A DNA stretch of 64,000 nucleotides from Candidatus Syntrophopropionicum ammoniitolerans. Its GTDB lineage: Bacteria > Bacillota > Desulfotomaculia > Desulfotomaculales > Pelotomaculaceae. Of the stretch, positions 8,468 through 15,709 are shown one piece after another. A program made the position numbers and the translations under genes. The notes under the pieces are model-generated. The model saw only the letters and a program-made list of their open reading frames with translations, did no database searches and was not told the DNA's origin. Where the stretch lies: contig JABMJD010000007.1 of the NCBI GenBank assembly GCA_013201395.1, forward strand, positions 1 through 64,000, in the 5' to 3' direction. Each line of letters starts with the position of its first letter. Within the stretch, counting starts at the first letter, position 1.

Positions 8468-9861
8468 AAGGGAAAGGAATTAGGAGCAGGTTAATAGCCA
8501 ATTTTGTGATTGTTATTATTTTTACGGTGGCCATTTTGGAATCACTTCTAATTTATATCGTCCGACAAAACTATTACAGCAGTTTGGAAGGCAGCCTCAA
8601 TAATCAGATAAAAATATGTGCGGAGATGTATACAAAGTATTTTTCGGATACATCCCTACAGGATAATGTTCTTTATAATGTTGACGCTTTTTGGAATCAA
8701 AGCAATGCAGAGGTACAGATAGTCAACCGGGACGGTAATATTATTATGGACTCCCAGGGTAGGATTCCCCAGGTGGTGGTGGGCAGGGATATTGAAGAAG
8801 CGCTAGCCGGAAAAGCCGGCGTATGGATTGGCTACCTGGACGAACAAAAGGTGATGGCTGTGGCCAACCCCCTTGTATCTGATCATCAAATCGTAGGGGC
8901 CTTGCGCTTTATCGCTTCTTTGAACGGTGTCGATCAAGATATTGCCAAAACAACGAAGATTTTTATTATTATCGGTTTGTTTGTAATTTTTGTCGTTGGT
9001 TCAATTAGCGCCTTTTTTGCTAACACCATTGTTGTCCCTTTGCAAGAAGTCACGGCCATAGCGCTTAGAATGGCAGGGGGTAACTTTGCAATAAAGAGCA
9101 GAAAAACACGTGATGATGAAATCGGCAAACTTTCCGATACATTAAATTATTTGGCTGATGAAATTGTGAAAAAGGAACAGTTAAAAAATGACTTTATTTC
9201 ATCTGTGTCCCACGAACTTCGCACACCATTAACATCCATAAAGGGCTGGGCAATTACCCTGCAAAATGAAAGCTTTCAGCAAAAGGAAACCCTCAATGAC
9301 GGTCTGAACATTATTTCCAAGGAAAGTGAGCGGTTAGCCCACATGGTTGAAGAACTGTTGGATTTCTCTAAATTTATTTCCAGCCGAATTAAACTAAACC
9401 CACAGGTTGTTAACCTGGTGAGCCTGGTTGAGCATTTGCATAAACAGTTAATTCCAAGGGCGGTGCGGGAAAATATTGATTTTGTTGTTGATTACCCCCG
9501 GGAGATGCCTAGCATTTTTGCTGATGTGGATAGGCTGAAACAGTTGTTTATCAATCTTTTGGATAATGCCTTTAATTTTAACCGGGCGGGAGGTTATGTC
9601 CATTTTAGGGCAGAGGTCCGGGAAAAAGATTTTAAATTTACCATTTCAGATAACGGTTGCGGGATAGCTGCCGATGAACTGCCCAAGGTTAAAGAAAAGT
9701 TTTATAAAGGAAGGAGCTCGCGTTCCAAAAACGGCATTGGGCTTTGTATTTGTGAAGAAATTGTGAGCCTGATGGGGGGGAAGATAGAAATTAGCAGTGA
9801 GTTGAATAAGAGAACGGATGTGGTAGTAACCCTACCCAAAGGGGAAAATGGGGATGGGTAG
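8464..9861 (+). CDS. Sensor histidine kinase (membrane, HAMP)
   Basis: A 465-residue kinase partner of the preceding regulator. One membrane helix lies at about 10-31, followed by an extracytoplasmic sensing region of about 130 residues with a PAS/Cache-like look. A second helix (about 165-190) leads to a HAMP linker. The DHp block SSVSHELRTPLTSIKGWA carries phosphoacceptor His250, and the HATPase region has NLLDNAFNF, SDNGCGI and GIGLCICEEIV. I chose the ATG at 8464 because it overlaps the regulator stop codon in the classic ATGA arrangement; a longer in-frame form from 8416 would run through the regulator gene. The ligand is unknown. Confidence 0.95.
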   Translation: MKGKGIRSRLIANFVIVIIFTVAILESLLIYIVRQNYYSSLEGSLNNQIKICAEMYTKYFSDTSLQDNVLYNVDAFWNQSNAEVQIVNRDGNIIMDSQGRIPQVVVGRDIEEALAGKAGVWIGYLDEQKVMAVANPLVSDHQIVGALRFIASLNGVDQDIAKTTKIFIIIGLFVIFVVGSISAFFANTIVVPLQEVTAIALRMAGGNFAIKSRKTRDDEIGKLSDTLNYLADEIVKKEQLKNDFISSVSHELRTPLTSIKGWAITLQNESFQQKETLNDGLNIISKESERLAHMVEELLDFSKFISSRIKLNPQVVNLVSLVEHLHKQLIPRAVRENIDFVVDYPREMPSIFADVDRLKQLFINLLDNAFNFNRAGGYVHFRAEVREKDFKFTISDNGCGIAADELPKVKEKFYKGRSSRSKNGIGLCICEEIVSLMGGKIEISSELNKRTDVVVTLPKGENGDG

Positions 9862-11311
9862 GGGATATAAGCTCATATTAATATTGCTGTCCCTTCTTTT
9901 GCTCAGCGGTTGCACCAGTTCCTCCTGGAATGCCACAGGGAAAATTGTCCCCCCTGTATATAAAACAAGCCCATTAGAAGGAAAATGGGCGGTAGTACGG
10001 AATATTTCTGCTGAAGAGCATCCCGATGAAACAAATCTAACGGTAGAGGGTTCTATTGCGCAATTTGCCAGGGAATTTGCTCTATTAGGGGGCTATATAT
10101 GGAATAACCCCTCTTATAAAATAAAAAGGGTAAATTCAACTGACTATTTGATGACCAGGTATGTTGCACCTGACAATTATTTGTCCATGAACAGTGAAGT
10201 TGATGTGGTAACAATATTCTCCAGGGCAAAATTTCTTGGTGATTTTATTAAAATAGATGACACCTCCGTCATCGCTTTTATCCAAAACAAGGTGCTGTTA
10301 TTAGAAAAAATATCAGATGCTGCCGACAGCCTTTTGCCGGCTGGGTATACACATGCCGGGGAAGCGGACAGTGGAAGTGATAGAGATGCCTCCGGTGCCT
10401 TTATCGGCATTAAAATACCATCGGGTAATGGTTATAGATATGAGACTCTTTGGATTGCTGCAGATAATAAAAAGATTCGGCCGTTGTTGGTGAGGAATAA
10501 TATTTTTTTCCCACGCATTAGTGGTTTTTGGGAACTGCAGGTAAAAGATGTTCCAGATAATGAGCCGATGGAAATAGTTGCCCACAATGTAGCAATGAAA
10601 GATCCAATAACTCAAAAGGTGTCTGGTGAAGGGCAGCAGAGGCCGGGGAAGAATAAAACAATAGCCATAGATTATATCGGGAATGATTATGTGGCGATAG
10701 AAAGCGTTGTCACCGACACGGGAAGTCTCAAGATATTGCCCGTCGATAAGTTGTCTTCGCCAACCAGTATCAAAATTGTGGACCTGCTGGGTGCCAGAGG
10801 TCAGGTGGCCTATCAAGATGCCAAAGAACAAACCCTTCGTTCATTACATGGTGAGGGTGTTGCTGTTGATGAAGTCCTGGATGAAGAGAATCTGGGGCTA
10901 ACCCGCAAAAAAGGACACTGGTACCTTTTAGGCAGGTTAAACTATTCTGCCGGCGGGGAGCCCAGGGTAAGGGATTTTAATATCAATTTCATACCACCTG
11001 GCAATTTGGTGCTCTATGATACACTACATCTCAGTTGGAGAAGCATTAAGGATCGGGTGCCAAATGCCCTGGATGCCTTTACTTCTCCAAATAAGGATAT
11101 AGCCATCATTGAAACAAAAAATAAACTATATATTTATGCTATAAGTGGTGATCAGTTGGAAAGCTTGCCTCTCGGTGAAATTGAGCTGGGGAGAGGAGAA
11201 ACCGTTATTATGGTGGAGTGGGCAACAGGGTTTTATGTTGATGATTGGGAAAGGACCTTTTTGGCCCATGAGGCTCGGGTTGCCGGCTCTCGATTTAGCA
11301 CCAGATCTTAA
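9848..11311 (+). CDS. Predicted lipoprotein of unknown function
   Basis: 487 residues. The N-terminus has basic residues, a hydrophobic stretch and the lipobox LLSGC, so it should be exported and lipid-anchored with Cys about 22. The rest is beta-rich with repeated short hydrophobic strands and no motif I can name. The gene overlaps the kinase gene by 14 bases, which ties it to the two-component system as target, accessory sensor or signal-generating protein. An internal stretch rich in Gly/Gln/Lys (about 258-268) may separate two halves. A second ATG two codons in is an alternative start. The stop lies one base from the end of the convergent glycosyltransferase gene. I do not recognise the family. 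Confidence 0.8.
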   Translation: MGMGRGYKLILILLSLLLLSGCTSSSWNATGKIVPPVYKTSPLEGKWAVVRNISAEEHPDETNLTVEGSIAQFAREFALLGGYIWNNPSYKIKRVNSTDYLMTRYVAPDNYLSMNSEVDVVTIFSRAKFLGDFIKIDDTSVIAFIQNKVLLLEKISDAADSLLPAGYTHAGEADSGSDRDASGAFIGIKIPSGNGYRYETLWIAADNKKIRPLLVRNNIFFPRISGFWELQVKDVPDNEPMEIVAHNVAMKDPITQKVSGEGQQRPGKNKTIAIDYIGNDYVAIESVVTDTGSLKILPVDKLSSPTSIKIVDLLGARGQVAYQDAKEQTLRSLHGEGVAVDEVLDEENLGLTRKKGHWYLLGRLNYSAGGEPRVRDFNINFIPPGNLVLYDTLHLSWRSIKDRVPNALDAFTSPNKDIAIIETKNKLYIYAISGDQLESLPLGEIELGRGETVIMVEWATGFYVDDWERTFLAHEARVAGSRFSTRS

Positions 11312-11312
11312 T

Positions 11313-12206
11313 TTAAAACGGAATGTTAAATCTCCCCATAAACCAATCGTCGTCATGTTTACGGCGGGCCAGGAAATTAGAGCGTTGTTTTAGGGCCCCG
11401 CCTTTTAAAACACTCCTGTTTATTTTTTCGGCGTTATCTACTTCATCAATAAGTTTCAGGATTTTCTCAATCCGTTCATTTTTGAAATGAGAATAGGCCA
11501 GACGCAGCATATTGTGAAGGAAATGGTCCATTTTTACTGGGTAGGGGTGTTTTTTGCGAAAGAGGTGCAGGATTTTTAACTGTGGTGCTATGAACGATTT
11601 ATATCCAAAAAGCCATAGTCTCAGGGAAAATTCCACGTCTTCGTGGCCCCAGGCGATAAAGCCGCCATCAAACCCTGCCACCTGCTGAAAAACATCCCTA
11701 CGAACCGCTACGCAACCACCAGGAAGAAGGGGAACGGGTGTGACTTTCATCTGCGGCGGTGGAGGCAACCAGATCACCTGAAGACGCTCATTCCAGGTCT
11801 GGCCGTAACCTGTGGCATCTGGCTTATCCAGTGCACCAATGGCCGGAGAAACTGCATCAACCCCGGCAAGACGAAAGATGTCCACCAGATCATCCTGCCA
11901 GCCTGCAGGGACAGTAATATGTGCATCACAAAAAACCAGATATTTACCTCCGGCGCCTGCGGCGCCCAGATTCCTGGCCCGTGAAACGCCTAGCCCTGAA
12001 GATGATATTAATTTTACATCACTATACCTATTGTTTTCCTTTATAAAATCACAGCAGTTGTCAGTTGAACCATCATTTACAATAATGTATTCAACCCTAT
12101 TGACGGGGGCCGCGGCAAAGAGTGAGTCCAGGGTCATTTTGAGGTTTTGGCCCTCATTTTTACAGGGAATAACTACGGATAAAGCTACCTGACCAGTTGG
12201 GGACAA
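11313..12206 (-). CDS. Glycosyltransferase family 2
   Basis: A GT-A fold glycosyltransferase of about 297 residues. The N-terminal block LSVVIPCKNEGQNLKMTLDSL and YIIVNDGSTDNC, the DxD-like CDAHI and the acceptor-side block GHEDVEFSLRLWLFGYKSF are typical of family 2. It would transfer a sugar from a nucleotide donor to a surface polymer or lipid. I place the start at TTG 12206, eight bases after GGTAGG; GTG at 12215 is the longer option but leaves no spacing. It faces the envelope operon and ends one base away from it, so the two may share a theme of surface glycans. Donor and acceptor are unknown. Confidence 0.85.
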   Translation of the reverse strand: MSPTGQVALSVVIPCKNEGQNLKMTLDSLFAAAPVNRVEYIIVNDGSTDNCCDFIKENNRYSDVKLISSSGLGVSRARNLGAAGAGGKYLVFCDAHITVPAGWQDDLVDIFRLAGVDAVSPAIGALDKPDATGYGQTWNERLQVIWLPPPPQMKVTPVPLLPGGCVAVRRDVFQQVAGFDGGFIAWGHEDVEFSLRLWLFGYKSFIAPQLKILHLFRKKHPYPVKMDHFLHNMLRLAYSHFKNERIEKILKLIDEVDNAEKINRSVLKGGALKQRSNFLARRKHDDDWFMGRFNIPF

Positions 12207-12357
12207 AGTCAACACCTACCAAAAAAGGTTTTAAAATATTATATTAAGCAGGTAGGAATGCGGAACTATAAAAAATAATATTTCTGGCCAGGGCAAAGAT
12301 TTGATATAATAAGAAGTAAACAAATTTTCCGGGGCACGATTTCTACCGGGCGGTGTC

Positions 12358-12386
12358 TTGACGAGTGTGAATGATTTTGTTACAAT
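12358..12386 (+). promoter_or_regulatory. Promoter of tRNA-Arg(ACG)
   Basis: TTGACG at 12358-12363, a 17-base spacer and TACAAT at 12381-12386, about 33 bases before the tRNA. Confidence 0.6.
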
Positions 12387-12418
12387 GTAAGCTGCCACGG
12401 AGACGAGGCCACAAAAAT

Positions 12419-12495
<77 letters not shown>

Positions 12496-12501
12496 GAAAA
12501 T

Positions 12502-12528
12502 AAAGACTCCGGATTTTCCGGAGTCTTT
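12502..12528. terminator. Bidirectional terminator
   Basis: AAAGACTCCGGA and TCCGGAGTCTTT form a perfect stem. It serves the tRNA on the plus strand and the metallo-hydrolase gene ending at 12536 on the minus strand. Confidence 0.85.
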
Positions 12529-12535
12529 AACTTTT

Positions 12536-13438
12536 TTATCTTTCCGTCGAAACCTGTAAATTCTCCCCGTCTGTTGTAAAAACAATATTCCCGTTAAGGT
12601 CGGTCCTGAATATCTTAATCCCACTAAGTTTTTGTAGAGTTACCATATGAGGGTGTCCGTAATCGTTGTCTACCCCACTGGAAATGACTGCGTATTGAGG
12701 CCTAATCTCATCGAGGAAAGCTGGTGTAGTAGAAGAGTTGCTGCCATGATGTCCAACCTTCAGCACATCTGCCTTAAGGTTGAAGCCGTTTTCCAGCATC
12801 TCCTTTTCAGACCCGGCTTCAGCATCTCCTGTTAAAAGGAAACCAATTTTGCCGTGGGTAAGTTTTATCACTGCGGAATAATTATTGATATTTTCATAGA
12901 CTGTCATATTAGGGGCTATTATCTCCACGCACAGGTTTTCAGCATTAATAATTTTCGTACCCGCCATAGCTTTATTTATTTTTAGTTTCTTAGCCTGGAT
13001 AGATTGCAGTAGGTTTTCATACGTTTTAGTATTGTGCGTGACCTTGGGCATATAAATCTGACCTATTTCATATCCCTGTAATACGGTAGAAAGGCCGCCG
13101 ATATGATCCTCATGGGGGTGGGTGGCGATAAGAAAATCTATTTTTTCTACCCCTGCTTTTTCTAAATAATTAACAATGTTTTTGCCCATGGCTCTTGTGC
13201 CAGCATCTATCAGCATATGTCGACCGTCGGGCAGCTCTACAAAGATGCTGTCCCCCTGGCCCACATCCAGGAAATGGATAACCGTCTTTCCCGGTTGTTT
13301 TCCCCACGGCTGCTCAGTAGATGATTGGGGCGCTTCTGTAACAAAGGGGTTGCTGTGGTAGGCGGCTACTACTAGGAAAACAAAAAGGAAAAGGGCACCT
13401 GACAGTTTTTTAAGCAGGTTTAGGCTATTATTTTTCAA
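12536..13438 (-). CDS. MBL-fold metallo-hydrolase resembling the ComEC C-terminal domain
   Basis: 300 residues with an N-terminal membrane/signal helix (LSGALFLFVFLVVAAYH) and a metallo-beta-lactamase domain. It shows HFLDVGQGDSIFVELPDGRHMLIDAG, the metal site THPHEDHIGG, LLTGDAEAGSE and VGHHGSNSS. This is the ComEC/Rec2-associated hydrolase family, in stand-alone exported form. Relatives include extracellular nucleases; the substrate here is unproven. It starts at a TTG that overlaps the end of the DUF3006 gene by 11 bases, so the two are translationally coupled. Confidence 0.88.
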   Translation of the reverse strand: MKNNSLNLLKKLSGALFLFVFLVVAAYHSNPFVTEAPQSSTEQPWGKQPGKTVIHFLDVGQGDSIFVELPDGRHMLIDAGTRAMGKNIVNYLEKAGVEKIDFLIATHPHEDHIGGLSTVLQGYEIGQIYMPKVTHNTKTYENLLQSIQAKKLKINKAMAGTKIINAENLCVEIIAPNMTVYENINNYSAVIKLTHGKIGFLLTGDAEAGSEKEMLENGFNLKADVLKVGHHGSNSSTTPAFLDEIRPQYAVISSGVDNDYGHPHMVTLQKLSGIKIFRTDLNGNIVFTTDGENLQVSTER

Positions 13439-13628
13439 ACAGTTTATCAGCCAGACCGTTTACAGATTGCTTTCGCTGTTCGGTGGCTTCCTTGTCAACA
13501 GTTATTTGTATGTTTATGACGTCCCCTTCCCTGGCGTTTTTGGGAAGAAGAATTTTGGGTATATGAAAGATTCTGCGTTTCATTTCTATCAGGGCGTATT
13601 GGCCCTCAAAACGATCAATAATGAGCAT
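13428..13628 (-). CDS. DUF3006 small protein
   Basis: 66 residues, MLIIDRFEGQYALIE..., matching the small DUF3006 family that often precedes ComEC-like hydrolases. I start at ATG 13628 because the AGGAGG ribosome site lies nine bases upstream; a longer TTG form from 13646 would translate through that site. Its role is unknown. The conserved pairing suggests it assists or accompanies the exported hydrolase. Confidence 0.8.
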   Translation of the reverse strand: MLIIDRFEGQYALIEMKRRIFHIPKILLPKNAREGDVINIQITVDKEATEQRKQSVNGLADKLFEK

Positions 13629-13825
13629 TGTTTTCTGCCTCCTCAATAGCTAATTGGCCTGTGTTTTTCCCCAGTCCTAAAAATGCTTCCCTTTTAACCT
13701 AGATGTCTGTCTATACAATTCTTTATCTGGTTATATTTAGCCTGCAAAATTCGCTACTGTTTTTCATAATTCGACAAGAAAATTTCCCAATTGGCACCAA
13801 CAGCAATCTATATGTGGTTCTGTCC

Positions 13826-13855
13826 TTGACAAAGGTTTCTCAACTCCGCTATACT
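13826..13855 (+). promoter_or_regulatory. Promoter of tRNA-Arg(CCU)
   Basis: TTGACA at 13826-13831 and TATACT at 13850-13855 with an 18-base spacer, 32 bases before the tRNA. Confidence 0.65.
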
Positions 13856-13887
13856 ATAACGTGTCCCAAATTAAGATTTGTCAACAG

Positions 13888-13964
13888 GCGCCCGTAGCTC
13901 AGGTGGATAGAGCAGCGGTTTCCTAAACCGCGTGTCGGGAGTTCGAGTCTTCCCGGGCGCGCCA
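13888..13964 (+). tRNA. tRNA-Arg (anticodon CCU)
   Basis: 77 bases with encoded CCA. The acceptor GCGCCCG pairs with CGGGCGC. The stem GCGGT/ACCGC encloses TTCCTAA with anticodon CCT, decoding AGG. Confidence 0.97.
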
Positions 13965-13971
13965 GAAAAAC

Positions 13972-14009
13972 GACAGGCTTCACAAGGTTTTGAGCAGCCT
14001 GTTTTTTTT
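13972..14009 (+). terminator. Terminator after tRNA-Arg(CCU)
   Basis: ACAGGCT pairs with AGCCTGT across a 16-base loop, followed by eight T. Confidence 0.75.
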
Positions 14010-14173
14010 ATACAAAAAATTATGTATTTAAATAAGGGTTCGGAGCAATATGAATGGGTTGATAGGTGAATGGATGATCCCTTATAATGTAGGCGTGTAA
14101 AAAAATGCGCGGGTAAGCATGGTCAGGACGCCCGGCCGGTATTTCAAACTGTTTTAGCAGAGGAGGGATATAT

Positions 14174-14500
14174 TTGGCTAAATGTTTGGTTCTAAAGGCA
14201 GAAGATATTTGTGACAATAATGGTTGTGTTCAGTCCAGGTTGATATCATATTATAAGCATTATGCCTTATTTAATGAGAACTTTTTTCGTGAAACAGAGC
14301 CCCAAACAGCCGCTGTTTCCCTGGACGCCTGCCGGGATCTAGCAGTGTTTCCAGGCATTTATGAATTGGTTTTTGCAGGAAAAGAGGGTGAACAGCAGGA
14401 ACTGGTAACTATTAAATTTGTTAAACCCGTTGATATGTGGGAAATCGAGGAAGCGGGAGATGGTACCGTTACCAAAGGCTGTTCCTGCTCTCATGAATAG
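14174..14500 (+). CDS. Small hypothetical protein with Cys-rich C-terminus
   Basis: 108 residues, not recognised. TTG at 14174 is the likely start: it is preceded by AGGAGGG with six bases of spacing, and no in-frame ATG competes. The protein is soluble by composition and has scattered cysteines (CDNNGC, CRDLA) and a C-terminal GCSCSHE tail that could bind metal. It stands alone between a tRNA-Arg terminator and an intergenic region. Confidence 0.65.
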   Translation: MAKCLVLKAEDICDNNGCVQSRLISYYKHYALFNENFFRETEPQTAAVSLDACRDLAVFPGIYELVFAGKEGEQQELVTIKFVKPVDMWEIEEAGDGTVTKGCSCSHE

Positions 14501-14593
14501 TGCCGATCTAACTGGGATGAACCTCATCGTATGACAAGGTGGTTACCCGGGTAAAATTCCCTTTCCCCTTTTCTTTTTTGCCGGCACTTTTTT

Positions 14594-14659
14594 CTAATAC
14601 ACCTTTGATCCCAGGTGCCAATGTGGGTTCCTTGGGGCTAGACTTATTTGTTTTTTCAT
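14594..14659 (-). CDS. Possible 21-residue microprotein
   Basis: A 21-codon ORF, starting MKKQISLAPRNPHWHL, with GGTGGAGG eight bases before its ATG. A promoter (TTGCAC, 17 bases, TAAAAT) lies directly upstream on the same strand. It is basic with two His and one Trp. I know no family. The rest of the 14501-14889 interval shows no other gene. Confidence 0.4.
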   Translation of the reverse strand: MKKQISLAPRNPHWHLGSKVY

Positions 14660-14684
14660 GTAAGAAACCTCCACCGGGAAATAT

Positions 14685-14713
14685 ATTTTATTGACTCCAT
14701 ATAGTGTGTGCAA
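14685..14713 (-). promoter_or_regulatory. Promoter of the 21-codon ORF
   Basis: On the minus strand TTGCAC (14713-14708), a 17-base spacer and TAAAAT (14690-14685) form a sigma-A type promoter. Transcription would start near 14678, about 19 bases before the ATG. Confidence 0.45.
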
Positions 14714-14889
14714 AATAAAAATATTTCTTAAGGAAAAACATGGAACCTTGGGTCCGGCGGGGTTATAGCCCCGGCTAGATCTTGCTTGACACACCTTGAG
14801 GCGGTATACTAGTTTAAGAATGCGCCTAGCATAGTTACTAAAATATGCTAAAAACCAGGTGCTAAGTTATTTCTGAAGGGGTAGGCCCT

Positions 14890-15396
14890 GTGGATCATGC
14901 CAAATATATGCGTGAAGCCCTGGTGGAGGCTGAAAAGGCATACACCCTGGACGAGGTGCCTGTCGGCGCCGTGATGGTGCTGGACGGGAAAATAATCGGA
15001 CGAGGGCACAATTTACGTGAGACCTTAAAGGATAGTTCCGCTCATGCTGAATTGCTGGCCCTGAGGGAGGCTGCCGGGTATTTGGGAGACTGGCGGCTGA
15101 ACGGCGGGATCCTGTACTCAACCCTGGAACCATGTCCTATGTGTGCCGGGGCACTGGTACAGTTTAGGGTCACAACACTGGTTTATGGGGCCGCTGATCC
15201 AAAAGCCGGTGCCATAGATTCAGTGATCGACGTGGTCAGGCAACCTCGCTTTAACCATCAGGTTCAGGTGATTGCCGGGGTATTGGAAGATGAATGCCGC
15301 AGTATTTTGCAAAGGTTTTTCCGGGAACTTAGAAAAAAGAAAATAATTGGAGAGATGGCCGAGTTGGACGAAGGCGCTCGACTCGAAATCGAGTAG
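14890..15396 (+). CDS. tadA: tRNA-specific adenosine deaminase
   Basis: Converts A34 to inosine in tRNA-Arg(ACG), which is also encoded in this window. 168 residues with the zinc deaminase signature: His52 and Glu54 in HAELLAL, and Cys82/Cys85 in EPCPMCAGAL. The start is GTG 14890 behind GAAGGGGTAGG. The C-terminus extends past the usual end: the last 15 codons and the stop lie inside the tRNA-Ser(CGA) gene starting at 15349, so the tail MAELDEGARLEIE is tRNA sequence read as protein. The adjacency of tadA, tRNA-Ser, SRP RNA and dnaX is typical of Firmicutes. Confidence 0.95.
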   Translation: MDHAKYMREALVEAEKAYTLDEVPVGAVMVLDGKIIGRGHNLRETLKDSSAHAELLALREAAGYLGDWRLNGGILYSTLEPCPMCAGALVQFRVTTLVYGAADPKAGAIDSVIDVVRQPRFNHQVQVIAGVLEDECRSILQRFFRELRKKKIIGEMAELDEGARLEIE

Positions 15397-15442
15397 GCTG
15401 TGATGAGCGGTCTCCAGGGTTCGAATCCCTGTCTCTCCGCCA
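15349..15442 (+). tRNA. tRNA-Ser (anticodon CGA), overlapping tadA
   Basis: A class II tRNA of 94 bases with encoded CCA. The acceptor GGAGAGA pairs with TCTCTCC. The stem CTCGA/TCGAG encloses CTCGAAA with anticodon CGA, decoding UCG. Its first 48 bases are also the 3' end of tadA on the same strand. Confidence 0.95.
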
Positions 15443-15451
15443 GAGAACAAT

Positions 15452-15489
15452 ATGTTTGTACAAAGGTAATGGGCTATATGTACAAACAT
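15452..15489 (+). other. Hairpin after tRNA-Ser(CGA)
   Basis: ATGTTTGTAC (15452-15461) and GTACAAACAT (15480-15489) form a perfect 10-bp stem with an 18-base loop. It lacks a T run and may be a processing or stability element before the true terminator. Confidence 0.45.
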
Positions 15490-15505
15490 TTATGCAAATA
15501 TAACT

Positions 15506-15538
15506 CAACCCGTAGGTGCAAATCCTGCGGGTTGTTTT
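15506..15538 (+). terminator. Terminator of the tadA/tRNA-Ser transcript
   Basis: CAACCCGTAGG pairs with CCTGCGGGTTG around TGCAAAT, followed by TTTTTG. Confidence 0.85.
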
Positions 15539-15709
15539 TGTTAATTGCTAATAGCTGATCAGATATAGATATTTCATCTCATCTAGTGTATGCTGATAAG
15601 GTGAATAAGCGCCCGGCAGTTGATTAACTGCTTGTATGGATTTATAATTTAGTGGTATTGGCAATGTTTTATTAAGAATTTTTATGATGGTAGAACGGGA
15701 GGAGAAAAA

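Noticed and set aside
10313..10831. 172-codon minus-strand ORF
   Set aside because: Antisense to the lipoprotein gene with no ribosome site or motif.
14020..14217. 65-codon minus-strand ORF
   Set aside because: No start signals; overlaps the start region of the 108-residue gene.
15220..15489. Minus-strand 89-codon ORF over tRNA-Ser(CGA)
   Set aside because: Antisense to tadA and the tRNA; the GETGIRTLE-type peptide is a tRNA artefact.
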